NCBI RefSeq assembly: GCF_036347135.1
Contig: NZ_CP108938.1
Coordinates: forward strand, 7,688,001-7,752,000
Source: Streptomyces sp. NBC_00775
GTDB lineage: Bacteria > Actinomycetota > Actinomycetes > Streptomycetales > Streptomycetaceae
Reading direction: 5' to 3'
Length of the DNA stretch: 64,000 bases
This document shows positions 32,869 through 42,472 of the stretch, in pieces. A program made the translations under genes and the position numbers. How positions within the stretch are numbered: position 1 is the first letter of the stretch; each line of letters opens with the position of its first letter. The notes below the pieces were generated by a model. It was given only the letters and a program-made list of their open reading frames with translations, did not search any database and was not told where the DNA came from.

Positions 32869-34080
32869 ATGCGTGATTCTTCTCGGCTCTCCCGTCGTGC
32901 CGCTCTCGGCCTCGCCGCGGCCGTCCCGCTGGCCGCCGCCTCCCCCTCGTACGCCGCCACCACGATCGGCGGTGAACGGCTCGGCCGCACCGGCGTCCAG
33001 GTACGCGGAGCCGCGGGGCTGCCCAAGAGGCTCACCGCCCGCGCCTGGCTGGTCGCGGACCACGAGAGCGGCGAGGTGCTCGCCTCGTTCAACGCGCACA
33101 AGCGCCTGGCGCCCGCGTCCACCCTGAAGATGCTGTTCGCGGACACCGTGCTGAAGAAGTTCGAGCGGACCGAGAAGCACAAGGTGACCGACGCCGACCT
33201 CGCCGGGATACCCGCGGGCTCCAGTCTCGTCGGCGTCAAGCCCGGCATCACGTACACCGTCGAGCAGCTGTGGCAGGGCGTCTTCCTGCGCTCCGGCAAC
33301 GACGCGGTGCATGTGCTCAGCCATATGAACGGCGGCGTCGCCGAGACCGTCGCGCAGATGCAGGCCAAGGCCCAGGATCTGCAGGCCCTGGACACCCATG
33401 TGGTCAGCCCCGACGGCTTCGACCACAAGGGGCAGCTGTCGTCCGCGTACGACCTGACGCTCTTCGCCCGGCACGGCCTCGCCGACGCCGACTTCCGCGG
33501 CTACTGCTCGACGAAGACCGCCGACTTCCCGGCCGGCGGCAAGAAGACCTTCCAGATCCAGAACACCGACCGGCTGCTCACGGGCGCGTGGGGCGTGGAG
33601 ACGTACGACGGTCTGATCGGCGTGAAGAACGGTTACACCAGCAACGCCGGCAACACCTTCACCGGCGCCGCGACCCGCGACGGGCGGACCCTCCTGGTCA
33701 CGGTGATGCACCCGAAGAGCGGCGGCAGCGGCGTCTACGAGGAGACGGCCCAGCTGCTCGACTGGGGTTTCAAGAACGCGGCCAAGGCCCAGCCGGTCGG
33801 CACGCTGGTCGATCCGCTCAGCGAGGGCGGCGCGAGCGCGACACCCACGCACAAGGCGGCGAAGGCGGCCGCGGGCGCTCCGGCCGCGGCTGCCGCGTCG
33901 GACGGTTCTTCGTGGGGGCCGGCCGGCGGGGCCGCGGGAGCCGCTCTGCTGCTCGCGGGCGGGGTATGGGCGCTGCGCAACCGCCGGCGCAAGGCGGCCG
34001 GGGGCTCGGCGGACAGCGCGGTGGAGGACTCCGCGGACCACGTGGCGGACGACGTGACGGACGGCCGCCACCGGCGCTGA
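32869..34080 (+). CDS. D-alanyl-D-alanine carboxypeptidase (S11, PBP5-like)
   Basis: 403 aa. ATG 32869 starts a twin-arginine-type signal (RLSRRAALGLAAAVPLAAASPSYA). Serine-protease motifs: STLK (SxxK), SGND (SxN), and KNG in place of the usual KTG (VKNGYTSNAGN). A C-terminal helix (AGAALLLAGGVWAL) and basic tail anchor it. It trims the fifth D-Ala of peptidoglycan stem peptides. Longer in-frame upstream starts are Pro/Arg-rich and unsupported. Single gene. Confidence 0.9.
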   Translation: MRDSSRLSRRAALGLAAAVPLAAASPSYAATTIGGERLGRTGVQVRGAAGLPKRLTARAWLVADHESGEVLASFNAHKRLAPASTLKMLFADTVLKKFERTEKHKVTDADLAGIPAGSSLVGVKPGITYTVEQLWQGVFLRSGNDAVHVLSHMNGGVAETVAQMQAKAQDLQALDTHVVSPDGFDHKGQLSSAYDLTLFARHGLADADFRGYCSTKTADFPAGGKKTFQIQNTDRLLTGAWGVETYDGLIGVKNGYTSNAGNTFTGAATRDGRTLLVTVMHPKSGGSGVYEETAQLLDWGFKNAAKAQPVGTLVDPLSEGGASATPTHKAAKAAAGAPAAAAASDGSSWGPAGGAAGAALLLAGGVWALRNRRRKAAGGSADSAVEDSADHVADDVTDGRHRR

Positions 34081-34354
34081 TTGCGGGGCAGCCGCTCCAC
34101 GGTCCGGTGCACACCCCGCGGTCCCACGCGAGGTCCACCCCCACCCGGGCCGCGGAACGGCTGCCACCTCCCCCCTCGGTGTGGACCAGTGGCCGTACCG
34201 AAGTCTGGTGCTCCAAGTGTGAAGCTCTGATGGAGGAGATGTTGAGCATAAGCCCACTACCGGCCTATATGGTCCGGAGGTTCAGCTTCCGTTTGTGCAG
34301 GTTGAGTTGTTGACGAGCCGTTGACCAGCCGTTGACGACGTGGGCACGTCCGCC

Positions 34355-35122
34355 TCAGCCGCGTCCCACGTACGGCATCGTCGTCGCCAGCACCGTCGCG
34401 AACTGCACGTTCGCCTCCAGGGGCAGCTCCGCCATGTGCCGGACCGTGCGCGCCACATCGGCCACATCCATCACCGGCTCGATCGCCAGTTCGCCGTTCG
34501 CCTGGAGGGTTCCGGTTCGCATGCGCTCCGTCATGTCGGTGGCCGCGTTCCCGATGTCGATCTGACCGCAGGCGATCCGGTACGGGCGCCCGTCCAGGGA
34601 CAGCGACTTGGTCAGCCCGGTCAGCGCGTGCTTCGTGGCGGTGTACGCGATCGACTGCGGGCGCGGGGTGTGCGCCGAGATCGAGCCGTTGTTGATGATC
34701 CGGCCGCCCTGCGGCTCCTGCTCCTTCATCTGCCGGTACGCCGCCTGCGCGCACAGGAACGCGCCGTTGAGGTTGGTGTCCACGACGTGCCGCCACGCCT
34801 CGTACGGCAGCTCTTCGAGCGGGACGCCGCCCGGGCCGAACGTACCGGCGTTGTTGAAGAGCAGGTCGAGCCGTCCGAAGTGATCGTGTACGGCCGCGAA
34901 CAGGGCGGCCACGTCGTCCGGCCGCGAGACGTCGGTGCGTACGGCGAGCGAGGGCCCCTCGGGCACCAGAGCCGCGGTCTCCTCCAGCGTCTCGGTCCTG
35001 CGTCCGGCCAGCGCCACCGACCAGCCGGTGCGCAGCAGTTCGGCGGCTACGGCACGGCCGATGCCGGAGCCCGCTCCGGTCACGACCGCGATCTTCGTCT
35101 GCTTGGGATGCGTGGCGTTCAT
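34355..35122 (-). CDS. Short-chain dehydrogenase/reductase
   Basis: 255 aa classical SDR. Cofactor motif TGAGSGIG, structural NNAG ([13 protein letters not shown]), catalytic Ser (NNGSIS) and YxxxK (YTATK). The Arg after the second strand (AGRRTE) favours NADPH. Start ATG 35122. Monocistronic, convergent with the carboxypeptidase gene across a 274-bp gap in which I found no clear terminator. Substrate unknown. Confidence 0.9.
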   Translation of the reverse strand: MNATHPKQTKIAVVTGAGSGIGRAVAAELLRTGWSVALAGRRTETLEETAALVPEGPSLAVRTDVSRPDDVAALFAAVHDHFGRLDLLFNNAGTFGPGGVPLEELPYEAWRHVVDTNLNGAFLCAQAAYRQMKEQEPQGGRIINNGSISAHTPRPQSIAYTATKHALTGLTKSLSLDGRPYRIACGQIDIGNAATDMTERMRTGTLQANGELAIEPVMDVADVARTVRHMAELPLEANVQFATVLATTMPYVGRG

Positions 35123-35200
35123 GGGGCCGCAGCGTAGACGGGCATGCGTACGTCCATGAGCACCACGTCCGGCAGGGTGCGGCCGGCGTCCCGGATGGCG

Positions 35201-36208
35201 TCAGCCGGTCTCGCCGGGGTAGCGGACGCCGATGCGATCCCGTATCGCGTCGAGCGTCCGCATCACGGCGAGGCTGCCGTCGAGGGGGACGAGCGGGGAC
35301 TCGGTCTCGCCGGCGCGCAGGGCACGCATCACCTCGGCGGCCTCGTGCTTGAGGCTGGTGCGCGGGCCGTCCGCCGGGTCGGCCGTGAACTCCTCGGGGT
35401 CGCGGCCGTCACGGTGCAGCACCAGGCGGTCCGGGAAGAAGAAGCCGTCGGGGAGGTCGATACGGCCCTGGGAGCCGGTGACGGATGCGGCGACGGGGGT
35501 GCCGCCGTTGATAGAGCAGTGCACCGAAGCGAGAGCACCGCTCTCCCAGGAGAGCAGTGCTCCCGTCTGGAGATCGACGCCCTCGTCGGAGAGCACCGCT
35601 CTCGCGGCGATGTCCGAGGGCTCCCCGAGCAGCAGCTGCGCGAACGACACCGGATAGACGCCGAGATCGAGCAGCGCGCCGCCGCCCTGCGCGGGGTCGC
35701 GCAACCGGTGCGAGGGCGGAAACGGCCCGGAGATCCCGAAGTCGGCCTGCACCGTCCGCACTTCACCGATCACACCGTCGTCGACGAGCGCCTTCAGCCG
35801 CCGGACCAGCGGATTGCAGTACATCCACATGGCCTCCATCAGAAACCGGTCGTGCCGCCTCGCGAGCGCGACCAGCTCCTCGGCCTCCGCTGTGTTCAGC
35901 GTGAACGCCTTCTCGCACAGCACATGGCGCCCGGCCTCCAGACACATCCCGGCCGCCACCCGGTGCGCCGAGTGCGGAGTGGCGACGTACACGACGTCGA
36001 CGTCCGCGTCCTCGGCCAGCGACGCCCAGTCCCCGTACGCCCTCGGTATCCCGAACCGCTCCGCGAACGCCTTCGCCGAGGCGTCCGTGCGCGAGGCGAC
36101 GGCCACGACCTCCGCGTCCGGCATGTCCACCAGATCCGCCGTGAACGCCGCGGCGATCCCGCCGGTCGCCAGAATGCCCCACCGCACGCGTTCGCGTTCG
36201 CCCGCCAT
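35201..36208 (-). CDS. Gfo/Idh/MocA-family oxidoreductase
   Basis: 335 aa from ATG 36208 (MAGERERVRWGILATGGIAAAF). Rossmann GILATGGIA and the family's EKAFTLNTAEAEEL (EKP-like catalytic Lys) are present. The C-terminal beta-sheet domain includes GGGALLDLGVYPVSFAQLLLG. It resembles trans-1,2-dihydrobenzene-1,2-diol/dimeric dihydrodiol dehydrogenases. An upstream in-frame start 33 nt earlier is less likely. Divergent from the Bcr-type MFS gene. Confidence 0.88.
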   Translation of the reverse strand: MAGERERVRWGILATGGIAAAFTADLVDMPDAEVVAVASRTDASAKAFAERFGIPRAYGDWASLAEDADVDVVYVATPHSAHRVAAGMCLEAGRHVLCEKAFTLNTAEAEELVALARRHDRFLMEAMWMYCNPLVRRLKALVDDGVIGEVRTVQADFGISGPFPPSHRLRDPAQGGGALLDLGVYPVSFAQLLLGEPSDIAARAVLSDEGVDLQTGALLSWESGALASVHCSINGGTPVAASVTGSQGRIDLPDGFFFPDRLVLHRDGRDPEEFTADPADGPRTSLKHEAAEVMRALRAGETESPLVPLDGSLAVMRTLDAIRDRIGVRYPGETG

Positions 36209-36293
36209 CGTCGCCCGCCCTTGCTCTGTGACCCCGAACACTCCGTTCGAACTGAGAGCATAGGTGGCGGATCACTCGGAGAGGGAGGGGCAC

Positions 36294-37655
36294 ATGCGGG
36301 ACCAGGACGGCCCGGAAGGACACATACCGAACACGGCGGCCGCCGACGCCACGTCGCTGGTCGCCGACCCGGCGCCGCCGCCCGCCCCGGCCGAGGCAGC
36401 CCCCGCCGGGACCCCCGACGCCGGCGCCCTCCGCCGCACCGGACTCCTCGTCACCCTGATCCTCGGCGGGCTCACCGCCACGCCCCCGCTGGCGATGGAC
36501 ATGTACCTCCCGTCGCTGCCGGAGGTCACGAGGTCGCTGCACGCCCCGGCCGCGACCGTGCAGCTCACGCTCACCGCCTGCCTCGCGGGGATGGCGCTCG
36601 GACAGCTCGTGGTCGGACCGATGAGCGACAAGTGGGGCCGCAAGCGCCCGCTGCTCGCCGGCCTCGCCATCTACGTCGTCGCCACCGTGCTCTGCGCCCT
36701 CGCACCCGACGTCGAACTCCTCGTCGCCTTCCGGCTCGCGCAGGGCCTCGCGGGCGCGGCCGGGATCGTGATCGCCCGGGCCGTCGTCCGCGATCTGTAC
36801 GACGGCATGGCGATGGCCCGCTTCTTCTCCACCCTCATGCTGATCTCCGGCGTCGCCCCGATCGTCGCGCCGCTCATCGGCGGGCAGATCCTGCGCTTCA
36901 CCGACTGGCGGGGCGTGTTCGTGGTCCTCACGGCGGTCGGCATCGCGCTGACGGCCGTCGTCTGGTTCCGGCTCCCCGAGACCCTCGCGCCCGGCGAACG
37001 GCACAGCGGCGGCGTCGGCGAGGCGCTGCGCGCGATGCGCGGACTGCTCGCCGACCGGGTCTTCGCCGGGTACATGCTCGCGGGCGGCTTCGCGTTCGCC
37101 GCGCTGTTCGCGTACATCTCGGCGTCCCCGTTCGTGGTGCAGGAGATCTACGGAGCCTCGCCCCAGACGTTCAGCCTGCTCTTCGGCCTCAACTCCGTCG
37201 GCCTGGTGATCGTCGGCCAGATCAACGGCAAGATCCTGGTCGGCCGGGTCAGCCTCGACAAGGTCCTCGCCACCGGTCTCGCGGCCATCGCCGTCGCCGC
37301 GACCGCGCTGCTGCTGATGTCCTCCGGCGTCTTCGGCGAGACCGGCCTGGTCCCGGTGGCCGCCGCGCTGTTCGTGCTGATGTCCGCGATGGGCATCGCC
37401 CTGCCCAACACACAGGCGCTCGCCCTCATGCGCGTGCGGCACGCCGCCGGCTCCGCCTCCGCGCTGCTGGGCACCTCCTCCTTCCTCATCGGCGCGATCG
37501 CCTCGCCCCTCGTCGGCATCGCCGGGGAGCACACCGCCGTCCCGATGGCCGTCGTCCAACTGGCCGCAGTACTGGTGGCCATCGCCTGCTTCGTGGGACT
37601 GTGCCGTCCCTGGCAGACGCGACGCACACCGGACGGAAAGGCGGCGGACAGCTGA
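36294..37655 (+). CDS. Bcr/CflA-type multidrug MFS transporter
   Basis: 453 aa; ATG 36294 follows GGGAGGGG by 4 nt, which decides the start over an in-frame codon at 36264. After a roughly 45-residue Ala/Pro-rich cytoplasmic leader come 12 helices with the Bcr/CflA signature TPPLAMDMYLPSLPEV and motif A GPMSDKWGRKRPLLAG. Expected to export drugs or metabolites with proton antiport. Its 3' end overlaps the serine hydrolase reading frame. Confidence 0.9.
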   Translation: MRDQDGPEGHIPNTAAADATSLVADPAPPPAPAEAAPAGTPDAGALRRTGLLVTLILGGLTATPPLAMDMYLPSLPEVTRSLHAPAATVQLTLTACLAGMALGQLVVGPMSDKWGRKRPLLAGLAIYVVATVLCALAPDVELLVAFRLAQGLAGAAGIVIARAVVRDLYDGMAMARFFSTLMLISGVAPIVAPLIGGQILRFTDWRGVFVVLTAVGIALTAVVWFRLPETLAPGERHSGGVGEALRAMRGLLADRVFAGYMLAGGFAFAALFAYISASPFVVQEIYGASPQTFSLLFGLNSVGLVIVGQINGKILVGRVSLDKVLATGLAAIAVAATALLLMSSGVFGETGLVPVAAALFVLMSAMGIALPNTQALALMRVRHAAGSASALLGTSSFLIGAIASPLVGIAGEHTAVPMAVVQLAAVLVAIACFVGLCRPWQTRRTPDGKAADS

Positions 37656-38782
37656 GCGCACCGAGACTGCGCGTCGACACACCCGAACGGGCCGGGCTCG
37701 ACCCCGGAGAACTGCGTCAGCTCGTACGAGAGGTACGCGCCCTCACGCGCGGGGCGAACCCCTGGGCGGCGGGCGTGGTGCTGGTCGCGGGGCGCGGCCC
37801 GGTGATCGCCGTCGAGGAGGCGGCGGGGTGGGCGGTGCGGTACGCGTCCTACGACGAGGCGGCGGACAAGGGCGTCGAACTCCCGCCGGGGGCACGGGTT
37901 CCCATGACCGTCCACACGCCCTGCGACCTGGCCTCCCTCACCAAGCTGTTCACGGCGGTCACCGCGGTGCAGCAGCTGGAGCGCGGCACGCTGGGCATCG
38001 ACGCGCGGGTCGGCGCGTATCTTCCGGAGTTCCGCGCGGCCGCCGCGTACGACATCACCGTACGACAGCTGCTCACCCACACCTCCGGGCTGCGCCCCGA
38101 ACTCCCGCTGTACGACTGCCCGGACGACGCGGCGCGGCTCATGATGCTCCGGGCCGAGCCCCCGACGTCCGAACCGGGCGAGTACATGTACTCCGACCTC
38201 AACCCGCTCCTCCTCCAGTACGTGCTGGAGCGCGTCACCGGGCGCGCGCTCGACGTCCTCGTCCGGGACGGCATCACCCGGCCGCTCGGCATGACGGCCA
38301 CCGGGTTCGGGCCCTGCCCGGGCGCGGCGGCCACCGAGGATCAGCGGCGGCCGTGGGCCAAGGTGGACCGCGGGATGCTGCGGGGCGTGGTCCACGACGA
38401 GAACGCGTGGGCGCTCGGCGGAGTGGCGGGCCACGCGGGCCTCTTCTCCACCGCCCGCGACCTGGCGGTCTTCTGCCGCACCCTCCTGGCCGGCGGCTCC
38501 TACGGCCCCGCCCGCATCCTCGGCCCCGACTTCGTCGAACTCCTCCTCACCCCACCCGGCCTCGGCTTCGCCCTCGACCAGCCCTGGTTCATGGGGGCGC
38601 TCGCGGGGCGCGGTGCGGCCGGCCATACGGGCTTCACGGGTACGTCGCTGGTGCTGGACCCGGCGACGGACACGTTTCTGGTGCTGCTCGCCAACACCGT
38701 CCACCCCAGACGCCGCACTGCTGACAACAAGCCGCGCGCGTCTGCGGCGACGCGACTGGCTCGCGCGGTACGGGGCGCCTGA
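37601..38782 (+). CDS. Serine hydrolase, beta-lactamase/class C PBP fold
   Basis: About 393 aa if it starts at GTG 37601, or 376 aa from CTG 37652. The CTG start has the better ribosome site (GGAAAGG 10 nt upstream) and overlaps the MFS stop, but CTG is a rare initiator. The catalytic SxxK is SLTK (CDLASLTKLFTAV). The Tyr motif is YSD (MYSDLNPLLLQYVLERV) and the third motif region is HTGFTGTS. Typical EstB/AmpC-like hydrolase, no signal peptide, so cytoplasmic. Probably co-translated with the MFS gene. Confidence 0.85.
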   Translation: MPSLADATHTGRKGGGQLSAPRLRVDTPERAGLDPGELRQLVREVRALTRGANPWAAGVVLVAGRGPVIAVEEAAGWAVRYASYDEAADKGVELPPGARVPMTVHTPCDLASLTKLFTAVTAVQQLERGTLGIDARVGAYLPEFRAAAAYDITVRQLLTHTSGLRPELPLYDCPDDAARLMMLRAEPPTSEPGEYMYSDLNPLLLQYVLERVTGRALDVLVRDGITRPLGMTATGFGPCPGAAATEDQRRPWAKVDRGMLRGVVHDENAWALGGVAGHAGLFSTARDLAVFCRTLLAGGSYGPARILGPDFVELLLTPPGLGFALDQPWFMGALAGRGAAGHTGFTGTSLVLDPATDTFLVLLANTVHPRRRTADNKPRASAATRLARAVRGA

Positions 38783-38793
38783 CCCCGCGTTTC

Positions 38794-38998
38794 TTCGCCC
38801 CCGCCGCCCCTACCCGTCCCATCCTTCTGGGGCTCCGCCCCAGACCCCGTTCGGTTGTGTGTCGGCTGCGGGTGGGTGGGGGCTGGTCGCGCAGTTCCCC
38901 GCGCCCCTAAAAGGGGCGCGGGGAACTGCGCAATCTTTTAGCGGGGGTCTGGGGGCGCAGCCCCCAGGGATGGGACGGGTAGGGGCGGCGGGGGCGAA
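38794..38998. repeat. Large nested palindromic intergenic element, copy 1
   Basis: A perfect 31-bp inverted repeat (38794-38824 against 38968-38998) encloses GGGGCTCCGCCCC-type palindromes. The core is GCGCAGTTCCCCGCGCCCC (38889-38907), loop TAAAA, and its exact complement (38913-38931). It starts 11 bp after the hydrolase stop and ends 44 bp before the Rsm22-like start. The core could act as a strong terminator. The left arm and core recur at 49296-49505. Confidence 0.92.
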
Positions 38999-39041
38999 AC
39001 CGTTTGGAACCCGGGGGTCCCGGCGACCGTAGAATCGCCGG

Positions 39042-40034
39042 GTGAACGCCCCCGTACCCCCCGCCGACACCCTGCGCACCGCCCTCGCGGGCCTCCTCGA
39101 CGGCCTCCCCCCAAAGGCGGCCACGCAGGCGGTCGACCGGCTGATCGCCAACTACCGGGGCACCACCCCGACCCACACCCCGATCCTCCGCGACCGCTCG
39201 GACGTGGTGGCGTACGCGGCCTACCGGATGCCCGCGACGTTCGAGGCGGTTCGCGCGGCGCTGGACGCGTTCGCGGACGCGGTCCCGGAGTGGACGCCAG
39301 GGAGCCACGTGGACGTCGGCGGCGGCACGGGCGCGGCCACCTGGGCGGTGAACGCGACGTGGGAGGGCGCCCGCCCGGTGACGGTGCTGGACTGGGCCGA
39401 GCCCGCGCTCGCGCTGGGCCGGGAGATCGCCGCGGCGAACCCCGAGCTGAAGGGCGCCGAGTGGCACCGCTCTCGTATCGGATCAGCGCTCACCATCGAG
39501 AGCACTGATCTCGTCACCGTGTCGTACGTCCTCGGTGAGCTGACCGAGGCCGACCGCGGCTCCGTGGTGGACGCCGCCGCGGCCTCCGCCCAGGCCGTCG
39601 TGATCATCGAGCCGGGCACCCCCGACGGCTACGCCCGCGTCATCGAGGCCCGCGACCGCCTGATCCGCGCCGGGTTCCATGTCGCCGCGCCCTGCCCGCA
39701 CAGCGCGGCCTGCCCCATCGTCCCCGGCGAGGACTGGTGCCACTTCTCCGCCCGGGTCGCCCGTTCCTCGCTGCACCGCCAGGTCAAGGGCGGCTCCCTG
39801 CCGTACGAGGACGAGAAGTTCAGCTACGTCGCCGCCACCCGCTTCCCGCCCACCCCGGCCCCCTCCCGCGTCGTACGCAAGCCGCAGATCCGCAAGGGCC
39901 AGGTGCTCCTCGACCTGTGCGAGCCGGACGAGGCCCTGCGCCGGGAGACGGTGACGAAGCGTCACGGACCGCTGTACAGGGCGGCCCGTGACGCGGAGTG
40001 GGGCGACGCCTGGCCGCCGGCCGCGGAGGACTAG
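39042..40034 (+). CDS. Rsm22-family ribosomal RNA methyltransferase-like protein
   Basis: 330 aa from GTG 39042. SAM-binding motif HVDVGGGTGAATWAV, then TVLDWAEPALALGREIA. The Rsm22 Cys cluster is CPHSAACPIVPGEDWCHFSARV, which in mitochondrial relatives holds a metal or Fe-S centre. The C-terminal YEDEKFSYVAATR and VRKPQIRKGQVLLDLC also fit the family. Proposed role is methylation or assembly of the small ribosomal subunit. Followed after 53 bp by a TetR gene on the same strand. Confidence 0.9.
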   Translation: MNAPVPPADTLRTALAGLLDGLPPKAATQAVDRLIANYRGTTPTHTPILRDRSDVVAYAAYRMPATFEAVRAALDAFADAVPEWTPGSHVDVGGGTGAATWAVNATWEGARPVTVLDWAEPALALGREIAAANPELKGAEWHRSRIGSALTIESTDLVTVSYVLGELTEADRGSVVDAAAASAQAVVIIEPGTPDGYARVIEARDRLIRAGFHVAAPCPHSAACPIVPGEDWCHFSARVARSSLHRQVKGGSLPYEDEKFSYVAATRFPPTPAPSRVVRKPQIRKGQVLLDLCEPDEALRRETVTKRHGPLYRAARDAEWGDAWPPAAED

Positions 40035-40087
40035 TGCGGGCGGAGAGGACGAGACGCTCCGTATCGTTGCCCTGGTAGGTTCGGGTC

Positions 40088-40708
40088 ATGGCCCAGAAGC
40101 CCAAGACCAGCCCCGATTCCACCCGCCGCAGCGAGAAGTCGCGTCGGGCGATCCATGCCGCCGCCCTCGAACTCGTCGGCGAGGTCGGCTACCCCAGGAC
40201 CACGATCGAGGGCATCGCGGCCCGCGCCGGAGTCGGCAAGCAGACGATCTACCGCTGGTGGTCGTCGAAGGCGGACGTGCTGCTCGACGCCTTCATGGAC
40301 CTGGGTGAGCAGGCCGCGCGGGCGGCGGGGCAGGAGTCGTACGAGATCCCGGACACGGGAGATCTGGCCGCCGACCTCAAACTGGTCCTGCGCGCCACCG
40401 TGGACGAGCTGCTGGAGCCCAAATTCGACGCCCCCGCGCGAGCCCTGGCCGCCGAGGGCGTGGTCGACGAACGGCTCGGCGCCGAGTTCGTGACCAAGCT
40501 CCTGGAACCCCAACTCCAGCTGTATGTACGGCGGCTGCGCTCGGCGCAGGACAAGGGCGCCGTACGCCAGGACATCGACCCCCGCATCGCCCTGGAGCTG
40601 TTCGTCTCCCCGCTCGCCCAGCGCTGGCTCCAGCGCACGGGCCCGATCTCGTACGAATACACCGAGACCCTCGTCGAGTACGCCCTCTACGGCCTCACCC
40701 CCCGCTGA
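40088..40708 (+). CDS. TetR/AcrR-family regulator
   Basis: 206 aa. N-terminal helix-turn-helix SRRAIHAAALELVGEVGYPRTTIEGIAARAGVGKQTIYRWWSSKADVLLDAF. The ligand domain ends DIDPRIALELFVSPLAQRWL, matching the TetR_C_16/33-type C-terminal helices. Start ATG 40088. It overlaps the convergent phosphodiesterase by 14 bp. Targets unknown; no obvious operator was recognised in the 53-bp upstream gap. Confidence 0.9.
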   Translation: MAQKPKTSPDSTRRSEKSRRAIHAAALELVGEVGYPRTTIEGIAARAGVGKQTIYRWWSSKADVLLDAFMDLGEQAARAAGQESYEIPDTGDLAADLKLVLRATVDELLEPKFDAPARALAAEGVVDERLGAEFVTKLLEPQLQLYVRRLRSAQDKGAVRQDIDPRIALELFVSPLAQRWLQRTGPISYEYTETLVEYALYGLTPR

Positions 40709-41570
40709 GAGGCCCGACGGGGGTCTGCTGAGAGGCCCTCCTCGTCGACGCCTTCCACAACCTGCCCGGCGCGTCCGTGATGACGCCGTCGCAGCCCAGC
40801 GCGAGCACCCGGTCGCGCTGGGCCGGAGTGACCACGGTGTGCGCCCACACCCGCGGGATCCCGGATCTCACCGCCCGTACGAGATCGGTGTCACGTGCCT
40901 TGTGGTCGACGTCGAGGAGGTCGACGAACGACGCCCAGCGCTCGGGGCGGTCGGTGCGCAGCTGGGCCGCCGAGCGCCACAACTGGCTGACCAGGCCCAG
41001 GCGGTGGACGCGCCGGGCCACCTCAGGGTCGTTGGAGTTCAGGAACACCGACCGGGTCAGTCCACGGGCGCGGAGCATCGCGGCGAGCGTGTCCAGGCTG
41101 CCGGGGTCCTTGGCCTCCAGCGTCAGCACGATCCGCCCGCCGAAGCGGTCCAGCACCTCGGCGACGGTCGGTGGGCGTTCCGCGCGCCAGCTGCCGGGGA
41201 GTGAATCCCTGGGGTGCAGCCGCACCCCCTGCCACTCCCGGAGATCCAGATCCCGCACCGCGCCGCCCGCGTAGGTCGTGCGGTTCAGCGTCGCGTCGTG
41301 CATGACCACCAAGGTCCCGTCGCGCAGCATGCGGGTGTCGAGGTCGAGCACCTGAGCCGTACCGCGCTCGTACGCCGCCATCAGCCCCGACATGCTGTTC
41401 TCCGGGACTTCCCGGGCGCCGCCGCGGTGGGCGACATGGACGACGCGGGGGAGGGCGTCCACCGTCAGCGGTCCCGCACCCCACTCCAGCGGGGCCGGGA
41501 TGGAGCCGGGTCCCGCCAGGGCCAGCGAGGCGAGGCCGGCGAGACCAATGAGTGCAGTCCTGGTGACCAT
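40695..41570 (-). CDS. Secreted glycerophosphodiester phosphodiesterase
   Basis: 291 aa from ATG 41570, which opens a signal peptide (MVTRTALIGLAGLASLALAGPGS). GDPD motifs: VAHRGGAREVPENSMSGL (His and Glu), DLDTRMLRDGTLVVMHDATLNRTT (metal Glu/Asp replaced partly by DLD, catalytic His), and ALGCDGVITDAPG at the end. It hydrolyses glycerophosphodiesters or, in the cell wall, teichoic-acid-like polymers. An upstream in-frame extension is not hydrophobic and is rejected. Convergent overlap with the TetR gene. Confidence 0.87.
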   Translation of the reverse strand: MVTRTALIGLAGLASLALAGPGSIPAPLEWGAGPLTVDALPRVVHVAHRGGAREVPENSMSGLMAAYERGTAQVLDLDTRMLRDGTLVVMHDATLNRTTYAGGAVRDLDLREWQGVRLHPRDSLPGSWRAERPPTVAEVLDRFGGRIVLTLEAKDPGSLDTLAAMLRARGLTRSVFLNSNDPEVARRVHRLGLVSQLWRSAAQLRTDRPERWASFVDLLDVDHKARDTDLVRAVRSGIPRVWAHTVVTPAQRDRVLALGCDGVITDAPGRLWKASTRRASQQTPVGPLSGG

Positions 41571-41743
41571 GGCGACACGGTAGGCGGACAAATCGCATGA
41601 AAGCTGGTAATGACACTCGATCCGGGTCTGGGTGAGGCATCGCCCCACCTACCCCGGATGTGGGCTCTGGCCACCCGGGGCGCAGGATGGTGGGACCATA
41701 GGGCAGGACGTGGGCACAACGGCGAGGCGAGGCGAGGGGATAG

Positions 41744-42472
41744 ATGAGCGCAGAGTTCGGCCGCCGCTCCGGCACGCAGGGCAGGATCTCCCAGTGGCTG
41801 CGGGGACGCCGCCCCAAGGAGACCGCGGATGACGGCGGGCGTGAGACCCTGCTGCTCGCCGCTGCCGCCGCGGGGCTGCCGCTCGCGCAGGCCGCGTACC
41901 CCTCCGGCTACCGGTGTTCCTGTGACCGCGTCGGCTGTCCCACCCCCGCGCGCCACCCCGTCTCCTTCGCCTGGCAGACGCAGTCCACCACCGACCGCGC
42001 GCAGATCGAGCGCTGGGCCCGGCACCAGCCGAAGGCCAACTTCATCACCGCGACCGGCATGACGCACGACGTCCTCGACGTGCCGCTCGACGCCGGGCGC
42101 GAGGCGCTGGAGCGGCTGCTGGCTTCCGGTATCGAGGTGGGGCCCGTCGCGGAGTCGGGCGGTGACCGGATGCTCTTCTTCACGGCCACGCGGGGTACGC
42201 CCGAGGACGAGGACGAGTGGTGGCCCTGCGAACTGGACTGCCATCCCGAGACGATGGACGAGCATCCGGGGCTGCGATGGCACTGCCGCGGGTCGTATGT
42301 GCTTGTTCCGCCGGCGCGGCTGCCGGGTGATCTGACGGTCGAGTGGGTGCGGGGGCCGGAGTACGCCCTGCCGGACCCGCTCACCCTGCTGGAGATCCTC
42401 ACCGACGCGTGCGCCCGTTACGCGGGCGAGAACGAGTCGGACCAGCTGGCTGCCTGGCCGCACCGAGGCTGA
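41744..42472 (+). CDS. Bifunctional DNA primase/polymerase-domain protein
   Basis: 242 aa, start ATG 41744 with GAGGGG upstream. After a basic leader (SQWLRGRRPKET) a prim-pol N-terminal-like domain begins: LPLAQAAYPSGYRCSCDRVGCPTPARHPVSFAWQTQSTTDRAQIERWARHQPKANFITATG. This matches actinobacterial chromosomal prim-pol proteins. The catalytic DxD seems altered (HDVLDVPLDAG), so activity is uncertain. The stop codon is inside a 13-bp tandem repeat. Confidence 0.78.
   Translation: MSAEFGRRSGTQGRISQWLRGRRPKETADDGGRETLLLAAAAAGLPLAQAAYPSGYRCSCDRVGCPTPARHPVSFAWQTQSTTDRAQIERWARHQPKANFITATGMTHDVLDVPLDAGREALERLLASGIEVGPVAESGGDRMLFFTATRGTPEDEDEWWPCELDCHPETMDEHPGLRWHCRGSYVLVPPARLPGDLTVEWVRGPEYALPDPLTLLEILTDACARYAGENESDQLAAWPHRG

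Noticed and set aside
29092..35122. Aldo/keto reductase or SDR as the enzyme giving a prolinol terminus.
   Set aside because: Both lie 3-9 kb outside the cluster in their own transcription units, and a thioesterase already explains release as an acid.
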